In this document: positions 7,606 to 15,156 of the stretch, piece after piece | How positions within the stretch are numbered: the stretch's first letter is position 1 | Layout of the letters: each line of letters opens with the position of its first letter | Assembly: GCA_016207765.1 (NCBI GenBank) | Contig: JACQOY010000094.1 | Span: forward strand, 1 to 19,013 | Origin: Deltaproteobacteria bacterium | Lineage (GTDB): Bacteria > UBA10199 > SBBF01 | Reading direction: 5' to 3' | Length of the DNA: 19,013 bases | Notes under the pieces: generated by a model | Databases searched by the model: none | What the model was told of the DNA's origin: nothing | Seen by the model: only the letters and a program-made list of their open reading frames with translations | Made by a program: the position numbers and the translations under genes

Positions 7606-8485
7606 ATTTACCCTTAATTCCTTTTTCTTCCTCTTGCTTTTTTTCTTGTCCTTTTCCGCCGTTGGTCAGGAAAAACTCACCATGGCCTTCATCTACCCCG
7701 GGGGTGAAGGGAGCGCCGAGGAGGCCCAGCCGATTCTCGACCGGTTTTTTGCAATGATTCGGGAAAAAAGGGGGCCTTTGGTGTCGGGTGCCTACTATCC
7801 CGCCTTGGAGGAAGGATTGGCGGCGGTAAAAGCGGGCAAGGCGCAGGCGGGGATTGTGAGCCTTGAAACCTACCTTACCCGGAAAAAAAATTGGCCGATG
7901 GAAATTCTTTTGGCTACCCTTCCGGCGGCATCAAACAACCAGATGGAACGGTATTTTTTTCTCACAACCGCCGCCGTTTCGGAAACTCTGGAGCCGGCAA
8001 AGCCCCTGGCCGTTTACACCTCCAAAGCGATGAATCCGGTTCTCTTCAAGTCAATTTTAATGACCAACATACCGGCCGATTTTCAAGCCGACTTCCGTCT
8101 GGAAACGGCTCCCAATCTGCTGGGGCAACTCAAAAAACTTGCCTCCGGCGAGGCATTGGGCGGGGCGCTCTTGGACAATTACGAATATGTATCGTTGAAA
8201 AAACTGGATCTTGATTGGGTCAAAAAGCTGAAGCTCGTTTATTCATCACCTCTTGTTCCGGCCCCTCCAGTCGTCCTTTTCACTCCCCTTCCCGAAATGC
8301 AAAAACAAAATCTGATTCAGGCGCTGATGGCCCTCCCTGATTCTCTGGATGGAAGAGAGGTCTTGAAGTCGTTCCGGTTCAAAGGCTTCGCTAAGCCGCA
8401 AATGGAGGCGTATCAAGCCCTGGACGAAGCCTTCGAAAATGCGTTGGTGGCCGCCCCCAGTATCCCCGCAGAATCCCCCAATTGA
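7505..8485 (+). CDS. Probable secreted substrate-binding protein, PhnD-like
   Basis: The 326-residue product has an unusual N-terminal stretch, then a strongly hydrophobic segment (about 34-53, LFTLNSFFFLLLFFLSFSAV) that looks like a signal peptide core. A mature domain begins near QEKLTMAFIYP. The pattern GLAAVKAGKAQAGIVSLETY (104-123) and a later GALLDNYEY segment resemble the type 2 periplasmic-binding fold of phosphate/phosphonate (PhnD) proteins. No ABC permease or ATPase is adjacent, so a transport role is unproven. The start is uncertain: TTG 7505 has a good AGGAG site, while a second TTG at 7571 would give a more normal signal peptide beginning RKLRRQ but has no such site. The 3' end overlaps the convergent ROK kinase gene by 73 bases. 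Confidence 0.72.
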   Translation: MAKQFSFPPATSTSETIQLLSGLRKLRRQKDSPLFTLNSFFFLLLFFLSFSAVGQEKLTMAFIYPGGEGSAEEAQPILDRFFAMIREKRGPLVSGAYYPALEEGLAAVKAGKAQAGIVSLETYLTRKKNWPMEILLATLPAASNNQMERYFFLTTAAVSETLEPAKPLAVYTSKAMNPVLFKSILMTNIPADFQADFRLETAPNLLGQLKKLASGEALGGALLDNYEYVSLKKLDLDWVKKLKLVYSSPLVPAPPVVLFTPLPEMQKQNLIQALMALPDSLDGREVLKSFRFKGFAKPQMEAYQALDEAFENALVAAPSIPAESPN

Positions 8486-9381
8486 GAAAGGCGGAGTTCC
8501 GCATGCGAGTCGGTTTCTGCGTACGTGCGGCGCTTAAGTTCTTCGCGGGCCGTGGGGAGCCAAAAGTCCGCGGAAAAGATCAACCCCCCTCCCAGCACAA
8601 CACGATTGATCCCCGTTACATTGAAAAGCGAGCCCAGCCCGATGCCCAGGTAATACCCCATCTGCTTTAATATGCCGCCTGCGGCCTCGTTTCCTTTTTT
8701 GGCCTCATCCACCAGCCGGCCGCTTAAAATGGAAGGGTCTTCCTCCAAAAGGGAGACGAGATCCATCGATCCGGGAATTTCAGCATCGGCAACAGCCTCC
8801 CGCACCATCCGGTTCAACGCCGTTGCCGATACAAAGGTCTCAAAACAACCACGAGAGCCGCAGGCGCACTCCGGCCCTTCAGGTGAAAGAACCATGTGGC
8901 CGAATTCGCCGGCAAAACCCTGTATCCCCCGATAAACCGCTGAATTGATGACGATGGCCCCGCCAATTCCGGTGCCAAGCGTCATCATCAAAAAATCGCC
9001 CCATTCCCGCGCAGACCCCAACCAATGCTCCCCCAAGGCAATCATGTTGGCGTCGTTGTCGATGACCACCGGCCGGTTCAGTTTTTGTTCGAGCCGTTGC
9101 TGAAAATCGACGTTCTTCCATTCCGGGTAATGGGGAGAGGCATAAACAATCCCTTTGGCCTCTGAAACAATCCCCGGCAGTCCCACGCCAACGGCTTGCG
9201 CCATTGTCCCCGCCTCTTTTTCAATCGATGAAATCTGCTTCCCGACAAGAGAAACAATTTCCTCCGGACCGCGATTCGATCCGACAAGCGTTTTCCGGGA
9301 ACAGGATACCATCCCCTTCCGGTCAACCAGGGCGGCCCGAAGATGCGTTCCGCCGACATCAATGCCGATAACGAAGGTCAT
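8413..9381 (-). CDS. ROK-family sugar kinase (glucokinase-like)
   Basis: The 322-residue protein opens MTFVIGIDVGGTHLRAALVD, with the phosphate-1 motif DVGGT (8-12) of the actin/hexokinase fold. The catalytic aspartate is D110 in DNDAN. LGTGIGGA (135-142) is the phosphate-2 region. The ROK zinc signature is H162 with C172-x-C174-x4-C179 in CACGSRGC. The C-terminal GDSAGILGAA is conserved. It phosphorylates a hexose, probably glucose or an N-acetylhexosamine, with ATP in the cytoplasm. The preceding membrane-protein gene ends TGATG at 9387; the ATG at 9387 overlaps that stop, and the next ATG at 9381 has a better spaced GGGGTGAT site, so I chose 9381. Either way the two genes are translationally coupled. 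Its end overlaps the PhnD-like gene. Confidence 0.93.
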   Translation of the reverse strand: MTFVIGIDVGGTHLRAALVDRKGMVSCSRKTLVGSNRGPEEIVSLVGKQISSIEKEAGTMAQAVGVGLPGIVSEAKGIVYASPHYPEWKNVDFQQRLEQKLNRPVVIDNDANMIALGEHWLGSAREWGDFLMMTLGTGIGGAIVINSAVYRGIQGFAGEFGHMVLSPEGPECACGSRGCFETFVSATALNRMVREAVADAEIPGSMDLVSLLEEDPSILSGRLVDEAKKGNEAAGGILKQMGYYLGIGLGSLFNVTGINRVVLGGGLIFSADFWLPTAREELKRRTYAETDSHAELRLSQLGDSAGILGAATNAFSKASSRA

Positions 9382-9386
9382 AGTCA

Positions 9387-10061
9387 TCACCCCGCTTGTT
9401 GAACGGCCTTGAGGATCAGCGGTACCAAAACCGCCGCCAGAAGCCCGATCAGAAAAAGAAACCCCAGACAACAAACAATAACCGGTATGAGAACCGTCAT
9501 AATACTTTTCCACCAGGGACAATCATGAAGCTCCTTGAGGCCGATGGCCAAAAGGACCATCTGGTAAACACCGGCGGCCAGCCCTCCCACAAAAGGAACG
9601 ATGAGGAACAACTGCGCCGTCGAGGCGTAGGCCACGGCATTGAGCGTGGCCGTAAAGTCGTTTTTGGTTCCTTTGAGAATCCAGAGAATCAGGTGATTGA
9701 GGGCGGAAGAAAGAAAGGTTCCCACCAACGAGAAAATGGGCAGGAAAAGAATCAGCAGGCCGAAGACAACCGGCGCCACAATCCCGGCCGCGATATCTTC
9801 CGACTTGAGCGATTGGAAAATCAGCCCGAAGAGAGCCGGTTTGAGAAAGAGAATCAGCACCTGGTACCCGAAGGTGAGAAGAGCACCGGTGGTCTGGGTG
9901 ATCACCGCATACAAAACAACCGGAAAAATACGGTCGCTGACTCCAAGACGCTTAAAAAAAGGAACCGGTGAGACAATAACTTCTTTGGCCGTCAAGACAA
10001 ACGACTGGAGCGGATGACTGCGGTAACTTCGTTCCCATTCGGAGTAAACGCGATCAGGCAT
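9387..10061 (-). CDS. Yip1-domain integral membrane protein
   Basis: The 224-residue protein has a soluble N-terminus ending in the family-like KEVIVSPVPFFKRL (26-39). About five hydrophobic segments follow, near 46-73, 93-117, 118-130, 148-175 and 186-216. The arrangement of a short amphipathic SPxxFF element before the first membrane span, with a polar GTKNDF loop in the middle (131-136), fits the Yip1/YIP1 family (PF04893-type), whose bacterial members have no settled function. It lies immediately upstream of, and overlaps by one base in TGATG, the ROK kinase gene, so the two are co-translated. It diverges from rsmE with 66 bases between starts. No clear ribosome binding site precedes the ATG at 10061. 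Confidence 0.72.
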   Translation of the reverse strand: MPDRVYSEWERSYRSHPLQSFVLTAKEVIVSPVPFFKRLGVSDRIFPVVLYAVITQTTGALLTFGYQVLILFLKPALFGLIFQSLKSEDIAAGIVAPVVFGLLILFLPIFSLVGTFLSSALNHLILWILKGTKNDFTATLNAVAYASTAQLFLIVPFVGGLAAGVYQMVLLAIGLKELHDCPWWKSIMTVLIPVIVCCLGFLFLIGLLAAVLVPLILKAVQQAG

Positions 10062-10127
10062 AAATTTAGTTCAATCATAGCCCAAGCAGTGGTAAGTTCA
10101 AAGTTCAAAAGGGAGAAGATTTTCTTC

Positions 10128-10850
10128 ATGCCGACATTTCAGGTCAAATCATCGGATATTGCCAAAGAGCTGTTCGAGATTACCGGCCCCGAGGCGCACC
10201 ACTTGATCCGTGTTCTGCGCGTCAAGCCGGGGGAGCAACTCCGCCTTGCTGATGGGAAAGGAAATGTCTACACCGGCATTGTTGCGGCTGTCGGAAAAGG
10301 GGTTACCGTCAAAATTACCGGTCCCCTTGCCTCCCCGCCCCCTCCCTTTCCCCTTCATCTTTATCTTTCGCTGTTGAAAAGCGAAAAAATGGAATGGATC
10401 GTCCAAAAAGCGGTGGAACTGAATATGGAGGCAATTCATCTTTTCGGCGCTATCCACTCCGTCCGCGCCGATTTGAGTCCTTCCAAGTGGAACCGGTTGG
10501 TCAAGATCACCGAATCGGCGGCAAAACAGTGTGGTCGATCAAGCCCTCTTTTGTTGACACAAAGAAAGGAAGAAACGACGCTACTGTTCGAAAGGGAATC
10601 ACAAAAACCGACTACCCACCTGATCTGCCTCGAATCGGGGAAGCGCAAAACGTTGCGCGATTTTTTTGCGACATCCCCGCCCCCCCCTCCCTACGCCCTC
10701 TGGATCGGCCCTGAAGGGGGATGGTCGGTCGACGAAACCAAAACGGCGGACCGTCTGGGATTTACGCCTGTCTCGCTTGGGCCGCTCATCCTGCGTGCTG
10801 AGACGGCGGCAATACATGCAATGAGTTCAGTTCTGGCGCTGGCTTTTTGA
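10128..10850 (+). CDS. rsmE: 16S rRNA (uracil-1498-N3)-methyltransferase
   Basis: RsmE methylates U1498 in the decoding region of 16S rRNA using S-adenosylmethionine. From the ATG at 10128 the product is 240 residues, the normal size. An N-terminal PUA-like domain (HHLIRVLRVKPGEQLRLADG, 24-43) is followed by the SPOUT knot domain with LLKSEKMEWIVQKAVEL (82-98), the cofactor loop WIGPEGGWS (192-200) and LGPLILRAETAAI (217-229). A GGGAG site lies 12 bases upstream; the frame stays open further upstream to 10014 but that part overlaps the divergent gene and lacks family similarity. The protein contains two proline runs, PPPP at 70-73 and PPPPP at 184-188, the second just before the cofactor loop; these would be expected to need EF-P. 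Confidence 0.95.
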   Translation: MPTFQVKSSDIAKELFEITGPEAHHLIRVLRVKPGEQLRLADGKGNVYTGIVAAVGKGVTVKITGPLASPPPPFPLHLYLSLLKSEKMEWIVQKAVELNMEAIHLFGAIHSVRADLSPSKWNRLVKITESAAKQCGRSSPLLLTQRKEETTLLFERESQKPTTHLICLESGKRKTLRDFFATSPPPPPYALWIGPEGGWSVDETKTADRLGFTPVSLGPLILRAETAAIHAMSSVLALAF

Positions 10851-10853
10851 AAT

Positions 10854-11567
10854 ATGACACTGATTATCGCCCATAGAGGTTCGCGCCTTTCAGCCCCGGA
10901 AAACACCCTTTTGGCCTTCCAAAAGGCCCATGAACAAAAGGCCGACGGGATTGAACTGGATGTCCATCTCACCCGCGACAGAAAGGTCGCGGTTTATCAC
11001 GATGATCGGATAACCGACGCGCAAGGACAACGGGTTGCGATCCGTTCGGCAACATTTTCGCAGCTCAAGGAAATTGTTCTCCCCGAAAATCAGCACATCC
11101 CCACCTTACATGAGGTGTTCGAGCAGTTTGGGCAAAAATTTTCGGTCATCAATGTGGAAATAAAATCGACCGGCTATTGCACCAACGGCATCGAGAAGAC
11201 GGTGCTTGATCTTGTTTGCCGGTTCCATCTGGAAGACCGTGTGATCATTTCGTCGTTCAACCCCCTGCATCTTTGGCGCACCCGCCTGCTGAACCGCCGT
11301 ATCCGGATCGGGCACCTGATCTGGCCGCCACAGTGGTTTGCCCGGCGTCATTTCTGGACACGTCTCTGCCGGGCGAATACCGTCAACCTCGAACATGAAT
11401 GGGCAACCCCGGATCGACTGAAGGAATTCAACGGACTGGGAAGGGACATATGGGTCTGGACGGTCAACGAGGAAAGCGAAATGCGCCGGTGGTTTGGTGC
11501 GAACATTGCCGCCATCATTACCGACGATCCGGCAAGGGCCTTGAAGATTCGGAAAGAGTTGTCTTAA
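10854..11567 (+). CDS. Glycerophosphodiester phosphodiesterase
   Basis: The 237-residue GDPD-family enzyme hydrolyses glycerophosphodiesters to glycerol-3-phosphate and an alcohol. The catalytic and metal-binding set is visible: H7-R8 in IIAHRGS, E16-N-T in APENTLLAF, E34 and D36 in GIELDVHLT, H49 in VAVYHDD, and E102 and K104 in INVEIKS. The family's last conserved block is WVWTVNEESEMRRWFGANIAAIITDDP, split over about 200-226. There is no signal peptide, so it is a cytoplasmic UgpQ-like enzyme. It starts three bases after the rsmE stop and is almost certainly in the same operon. No ribosome binding site of its own is obvious, which suits translational coupling. Confidence 0.94.
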   Translation: MTLIIAHRGSRLSAPENTLLAFQKAHEQKADGIELDVHLTRDRKVAVYHDDRITDAQGQRVAIRSATFSQLKEIVLPENQHIPTLHEVFEQFGQKFSVINVEIKSTGYCTNGIEKTVLDLVCRFHLEDRVIISSFNPLHLWRTRLLNRRIRIGHLIWPPQWFARRHFWTRLCRANTVNLEHEWATPDRLKEFNGLGRDIWVWTVNEESEMRRWFGANIAAIITDDPARALKIRKELS

Positions 11568-11618
11568 CAAAAAACCGCCTTGGCAATCCGTAAAGCGCTG
11601 TGATAGACGGTTGAAACA

Positions 11619-12368
11619 ATGTCAGGACATTCCAAATGGGCGACGATCAAGCGAAAAAAGGGGGCCGCCGACGCCAAACGGGGTCAACTCTTCACAAAAC
11701 TGATCAAGGAAATCACCGTGGCCGCCCGCAATGGGGGTGATCCCTCCGGCAACCCACGCCTCCGTAGCGCTATCGCCATCGCCCGCGCCGGTAGCATGCC
11801 CAATGACAACATCGAGCGGGCTATCAAAAAGGGAACGGGCGAACTGGAAGGGGTCAATTATGAGGAAGTCACTTACGAAGGCTACGGCCCGGCCGGGGTG
11901 GCGATGTTGGTTGAGTCGTTAACGGACAATAAAAACCGGACGGTGGCCGAAATTCGCAATATTTTTGCCAAAAGCGGCGGCAATTTGGGGGAATCGGGAT
12001 CGGTCGGCTGGATGTTTGAAAAAAAGGGGGTTTTGAATTTCGATAAAAAAACCGCCAATGAAGACAAACTGATGGAGGCGGCCTTGGAGGCGGGAGCTGA
12101 AGACATTCGCGACGCGGAAGATTCATGGGACGTGATTACCTCCCCCGCCGATTTCGAAAAAGTGAAAGAGGCCCTCGAAAAAGGAGGTTTTAAACCCCTG
12201 TCGGCCGAAGTCTCCATGCTCCCCAAAAACTTGATCAAAATCGAGGTGGAAGACGTAGCCGCCAGAATGTTGAGACTCATGGAGGCGCTCGAAGAACACG
12301 ATGACGTGCAGAAGGTACACGCGAATTTCGATATTCCGGCGGCCATTTTGGAGAAACTTTCCGCATGA
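11619..12368 (+). CDS. yebC: YebC/PmpR-family protein (TACO1 type)
   Basis: The 249-residue protein has the invariant start [20 protein letters not shown], then [34 protein letters not shown], and [17 protein letters not shown], as in YebC. Members were first named transcription regulators; more recent work on the family connects it to translation of difficult sequences such as proline runs, as with TACO1. It precedes ruvC with the stop and start sharing ATGA (12365-12368), an arrangement seen in many bacteria. The 51-base spacer upstream (11568-11618) has no strong ribosome binding site, so I cannot say whether the operon starts here or at rsmE. Confidence 0.96.
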   Translation: MSGHSKWATIKRKKGAADAKRGQLFTKLIKEITVAARNGGDPSGNPRLRSAIAIARAGSMPNDNIERAIKKGTGELEGVNYEEVTYEGYGPAGVAMLVESLTDNKNRTVAEIRNIFAKSGGNLGESGSVGWMFEKKGVLNFDKKTANEDKLMEAALEAGAEDIRDAEDSWDVITSPADFEKVKEALEKGGFKPLSAEVSMLPKNLIKIEVEDVAARMLRLMEALEEHDDVQKVHANFDIPAAILEKLSA

Positions 12369-12847
12369 TCATTCTCGGCATTGATCCGGGGAGTCGCATC
12401 ACCGGCTTTGGTTTGGTCGAGAAAAAGAAAAACAACGAAGTCGGCCACATAGAAAACGGCGCCATTTTTTGCGGCGCTTCCCCCACTTTCGATGGCCGCC
12501 TGGTGATCATTTTCGAGAAAATCCAGTCCCTCATCAAGACCTTCAAGCCTCATGCCGTGGCGGTGGAAAATATTTTCTATTCCAAAAATGTCCAAAGCAC
12601 TCTAAAATTGGGGCACGCCCGCGGGGTGGCGATGGTGGCGGCGTCCCTTCTTCAGCTTCCTGTTTTTGAATACACCCCGCTCGAGGTAAAACAGGCTATT
12701 GTCGGCACCGGGGGCGCCTCCAAAGATCAGGTGCAAAAAATGGTGAAGGTTTTGCTTCATCTTCCGCAGACAGCGGAAGAAAACGCCTCCGATGCCCTGG
12801 CGGTGGCAATTTGTCACGCAAATACAACACGGGAATTGAAACGGTAG
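12365..12847 (+). CDS. ruvC: Holliday junction resolvase RuvC
   Basis: The homodimeric endonuclease cuts Holliday junctions after RuvAB branch migration. The product is 160 residues, slightly shorter than the 173 of Escherichia coli. Visible active-site residues are D7 ([14 protein letters not shown]), E68 ([11 protein letters not shown]) and D143 ([12 protein letters not shown]). The fourth position, Asp138 in E. coli, is Asn140 here. The ATG overlaps the yebC stop by four bases. The stop TAG (12845-12847) is the second to fourth base of the palindromic repeat at 12844-12891, so that repeat may have set the C-terminus. Confidence 0.95.
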   Translation: MIILGIDPGSRITGFGLVEKKKNNEVGHIENGAIFCGASPTFDGRLVIIFEKIQSLIKTFKPHAVAVENIFYSKNVQSTLKLGHARGVAMVAASLLQLPVFEYTPLEVKQAIVGTGGASKDQVQKMVKVLLHLPQTAEENASDALAVAICHANTTRELKR

Positions 12848-12891
12848 GGGCAGGGCTTGCCTTGCCCGGGCGAGGCAAGCCTCGCCCCTAC
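12844..12891 (+). repeat. 48-base palindrome with GTAGGGGC ends (REP-like)
   Basis: The segment reads GTAGGGGC ... GCCCCTAC and folds on itself around CCCGGG, with 21 of 24 pairs matching. It fills nearly all of the ruvC-ruvA gap. It has no trailing T-run, so it is not a typical terminator, but as RNA it would make a very stable hairpin inside the ruvCAB transcript. Its first bases provide the ruvC stop codon. Confidence 0.8.
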
Positions 12892-12898
12892 AGATAAT

Positions 12899-13501
12899 AT
12901 GATCTCTCAATTAAAAGGGATACTATCGTACAAAACCCCGGAAGGTTTGACCGTCGACGTGAACGGCGTCGGCTACGATGTGGTCGTTTCCCTGACCACC
13001 TTCTACCGACTGCCGGAGACCGGATCTCCGGTCACGTTACAGATATACACCCATGTGGCCGAAGGAACGCTGGCCCTGTTCGGTTTTTCAGACCTGAACG
13101 AAAAAAATGTCTTCAAGAAATTGATCGGCGTCTCGGGCATCGGCCCGAAACTGGCCCTCACCATCCTGTCGGGCCTCCCTGTTCACGAACTGATGGAGGC
13201 GATTGCCGCCGAGAACATGGTGAAGTTGACCGGAATTAGCGGCATCGGCAGGAAAACAGCGGAACGGATGATTATCGAACTCCGTGACAAGCTGGCCCCG
13301 CTGGCCGCCATCGCCTCATCGGAAAGAGCGGCGGCAATCCATGGGGGAAACGGAAGAACCTATGAAGAAGCCCTTTCGGCGCTTGTCAATCTCGGTTATC
13401 ATCGCACTATTGCCGAGAAGGCCCTGGGGCAGATAAAAATCCGCCCCGATTCCAACCTTGAAAACGTCCTGAAAGATTCACTGGGGGTATTGTCCCGATG
13501 A
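12899..13501 (+). CDS. ruvA: Holliday junction branch migration protein RuvA
   Basis: RuvA binds the four-way junction as a tetramer and recruits RuvB. From the ATG at 12899 the protein is 200 residues, as expected. An OB-fold domain (about 1-63) is followed by two helix-hairpin-helix motifs ([13 protein letters not shown], 75-87, and [15 protein letters not shown], 110-124) and the C-terminal RuvB-binding domain III (about 153-200, with [20 protein letters not shown]). A TTG at 12857 would extend the protein through the palindrome (MPCPGEASLAPTDN), which is clearly not RuvA sequence. No Shine-Dalgarno is visible because the palindrome occupies that space. The stop overlaps the ruvB start (ATGA). 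Confidence 0.96.
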   Translation: MISQLKGILSYKTPEGLTVDVNGVGYDVVVSLTTFYRLPETGSPVTLQIYTHVAEGTLALFGFSDLNEKNVFKKLIGVSGIGPKLALTILSGLPVHELMEAIAAENMVKLTGISGIGRKTAERMIIELRDKLAPLAAIASSERAAAIHGGNGRTYEEALSALVNLGYHRTIAEKALGQIKIRPDSNLENVLKDSLGVLSR

Positions 13502-14532
13502 ATGAACGACAAAAAACCGATCTCCGCCTCGAACAAACAGATGAAGACATAACCTTCGATCTTTCTCTCCGTCCGCGGAATCTGTCCGAATACATCGGCC
13601 AGGAAAAGGTCAAGGAAAAGCTCGCTGTTTACATCCAGGCCGCCAAAAAACGGGGCGAGCCGCTCGATCATTGCCTCTTCTGCGGACCGCCGGGGCTGGG
13701 GAAGACCTCGCTCGCCCATATTATCGGAAACGAAATGGGGGTGTCGATCAAGGCCACTTCCGGGCCGGTTCTGGAACGGGCAGGCGATCTGGCGGCCATT
13801 CTTACCAACCTCGAATCGAACTCGGTTTTGTTTATTGACGAGATTCACCGGCTGAATCCGATCGTTGAGGAAATTCTCTATCCGGCCATGGAGGACTATC
13901 AGCTCGATATCCTGATCGGCCAGGGCCCCAGCGCCAAATCAATCAAGCTCACCCTCCCCCACTTTACGCTGGTGGGGGCCACGACACGGGCGGGGCTTCT
14001 GACCTCCCCTTTGCGCGACCGCTTTGGAATCGTGGAGCGCCTCAATTTCTACGAACCGACTGAACTGAAAAAAATTCTTCTCCGCTCGGCCGGAATCCTC
14101 GGCATCCAGGTCGACGACGATGGGGCCATGGAAATCGCCGCCCGTTCGCGAGGTACCCCCCGGATTGTCAACCGTCTTTTGCGCCGCGTCCGCGACTTTG
14201 CCGAGGTAAAGGGGAACGGGATCATCGATCTCAAGGGGGCCCGGGGGGGGCTTAAGCTTTTGGAGGTCGATGAAATGGGTTTTGACGCCATGGACCGAAA
14301 AATCATGCTGACCATTATTGAAAAATTCAAAGGGGGGCCTGTGGGCATTGAGGCGTTGGCCAGTTCGATTCATGAGCAGAAGGATACGCTCGAAGATGTT
14401 TACGAACCGTATCTTTTAAGCCAGGGGTTTATCGACCGAACCCCCCGCGGCCGTTTGGCCACCCGGTCGGCATTCGCCCATTTCAACAAGCCGTATCGGG
14501 CGGATGAGGGGACAAAGGACTTGTTCGCATGA
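13498..14532 (+). CDS. ruvB: Holliday junction branch migration helicase RuvB
   Basis: The AAA+ motor pumps DNA through the RuvA-bound junction using ATP. The product has 344 residues, the usual length. Motifs in order: [12 protein letters not shown] (24-35), Walker A GPPGLGKT (63-70), Walker [10 protein letters not shown] (111-119), sensor 1 [10 protein letters not shown] (159-168), the arginine-finger region SPLRDRFG (170-177), and sensor 2 in [18 protein letters not shown] (218-235). A winged-helix domain follows with [12 protein letters not shown] and [17 protein letters not shown]. It overlaps ruvA by ATGA upstream and the FtsB-like gene by ATGA downstream, so the chain is translationally coupled. 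Confidence 0.97.
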   Translation: MNERQKTDLRLEQTDEDITFDLSLRPRNLSEYIGQEKVKEKLAVYIQAAKKRGEPLDHCLFCGPPGLGKTSLAHIIGNEMGVSIKATSGPVLERAGDLAAILTNLESNSVLFIDEIHRLNPIVEEILYPAMEDYQLDILIGQGPSAKSIKLTLPHFTLVGATTRAGLLTSPLRDRFGIVERLNFYEPTELKKILLRSAGILGIQVDDDGAMEIAARSRGTPRIVNRLLRRVRDFAEVKGNGIIDLKGARGGLKLLEVDEMGFDAMDRKIMLTIIEKFKGGPVGIEALASSIHEQKDTLEDVYEPYLLSQGFIDRTPRGRLATRSAFAHFNKPYRADEGTKDLFA

Positions 14533-14834
14533 AACTCGTAGAAAAACGCGACTATAACTTTCTTTTTTACTGGCTTGCTGTTTTTATCTTTGTGGGTTTC
14601 CTGGTTTTTACCGTCACCGGCCGGGATGGGCTTATCCGTCTGATCCAGCTCAAACATCTAAAGCAGGAATTGGCGGCCAAAAACGAGGCCCTCTTACGCA
14701 CCAATATCGCCCTGCGTCAAGAGCAGAAAAACCTGAAAGATCTTCGGGTGATTGAATATCTGGCCCGAAAATCCCTGGGGCTTGTCTACCCTGACGAAAC
14801 CGTTTTCGTGTTTGACAAAGGAATCGGCCCATAA
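14529..14834 (+). CDS. ftsB: Septum formation initiator, FtsB/DivIC family
   Basis: A 101-residue bitopic membrane protein: a short basic N-terminus, one membrane span (about 11-30), then a leucine-rich coiled coil (about 35-71, [17 protein letters not shown]...). It ends with the family signature around [20 protein letters not shown] (77-96). FtsB/DivIC proteins form a periplasmic coiled-coil complex with FtsL and FtsQ that activates septal wall synthesis. It starts within the ruvB stop (ATGA overlap), an uncommon linkage since ftsB is often next to eno or ispD. The gene ends just before a strong hairpin that probably closes the operon. Family is clear; calling it FtsB rather than DivIC depends on the phylum. 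Confidence 0.85.
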   Translation: MKLVEKRDYNFLFYWLAVFIFVGFLVFTVTGRDGLIRLIQLKHLKQELAAKNEALLRTNIALRQEQKNLKDLRVIEYLARKSLGLVYPDETVFVFDKGIGP

Positions 14835-14846
14835 TACTGATGCCGG

Positions 14847-14895
14847 TAACTCCCCCCTCCCCCTCTTAAGATAAGAGGGGGAAAAAGGGGAGTTA
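14847..14895 (+). terminator. Strong hairpin after the ruv-ftsB operon, possibly a dispersed repeat
   Basis: TAACTCCCC (14847-14855) pairs with GGGGAGTTA (14887-14895), and CCCCCTCTTA pairs with TAAGAGGGGG around AGA, giving a nearly continuous stem with a small purine bulge. It lies 12 bases after the FtsB-like stop and is followed by TGTTGTTTTGG, only moderately T-rich. It could act as a terminator in either orientation. Its symmetric, C/G-tract-rich form also looks like a dispersed palindromic repeat. Confidence 0.55.
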
Positions 14896-14923
14896 TGTTG
14901 TTTTGGAGAGTAACAAATTAAAG

Positions 14924-14929
14924 AAGGAG
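14924..14929 (+). promoter_or_regulatory. Ribosome binding site of the cold-shock gene
   Basis: AAGGAG ten bases before the ATG at 14940, in an A-rich leader. It is the best Shine-Dalgarno match among the genes here, fitting a highly translated small gene. Confidence 0.6.
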
Positions 14930-14939
14930 AATAAGAAGT

Positions 14940-15152
14940 ATGTCACGTACCAAAGGACGCGTTAAATGGTTTAATGATGCAAAAGGTTTTGGCTTCATCG
15001 AACAGGATGGGGGCAAAGACGTTTTTGTCCACTATTCCGCCATCAGTGGCGAGGGATACAAATCTCTTGCTGAAGGACAAGAAGTGGAATTTGACCTCAA
15101 AGAAGGACCCAAGGGGCCGCAAGCTCATAACGTTACAAAAGCCGGCGCATAA
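14940..15152 (+). CDS. Cold-shock domain protein
   Basis: A 70-residue single CSD protein that binds single-stranded nucleic acid and melts RNA structure. It starts [20 protein letters not shown], with RNP-1 as KGFGFIEQ (15-22) and RNP-2 as DVFVHYSAI (27-35). The rest ([20 protein letters not shown]) follows the CspA pattern at typical length. It is flanked by two palindromic repeats (14847-14895 and 15157-15265) and is probably a stand-alone transcription unit. Which paralogue (cold-induced or constitutive) cannot be told from the sequence. Confidence 0.96.
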   Translation: MSRTKGRVKWFNDAKGFGFIEQDGGKDVFVHYSAISGEGYKSLAEGQEVEFDLKEGPKGPQAHNVTKAGA

Positions 15153-15156
15153 TACT

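Noticed and set aside
9382..9522. Long N-terminal extension of the ROK kinase
   Set aside because: It is an out-of-frame reading of the membrane-protein gene; the conserved kinase begins at FVIGIDVGGT.
10014..10127. N-terminal extension of RsmE
   Set aside because: It overlaps the divergent membrane-protein gene start, lacks family similarity, and ATG 10128 gives normal length.
12844..12891. Intrinsic terminator between ruvC and ruvA
   Set aside because: No T-run follows on either strand and the two genes belong to the same operon; a dispersed palindrome explains it better.
12857..12898. N-terminal extension of RuvA from a TTG start
   Set aside because: The extra residues are a translation of the palindrome and are absent from the RuvA family.
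14235..14255. G-quadruplex or frameshift site in ruvB at a G-rich run
   Set aside because: The run is within an intact frame with correct RuvB sequence on both sides; one short G-rich patch is not enough evidence.
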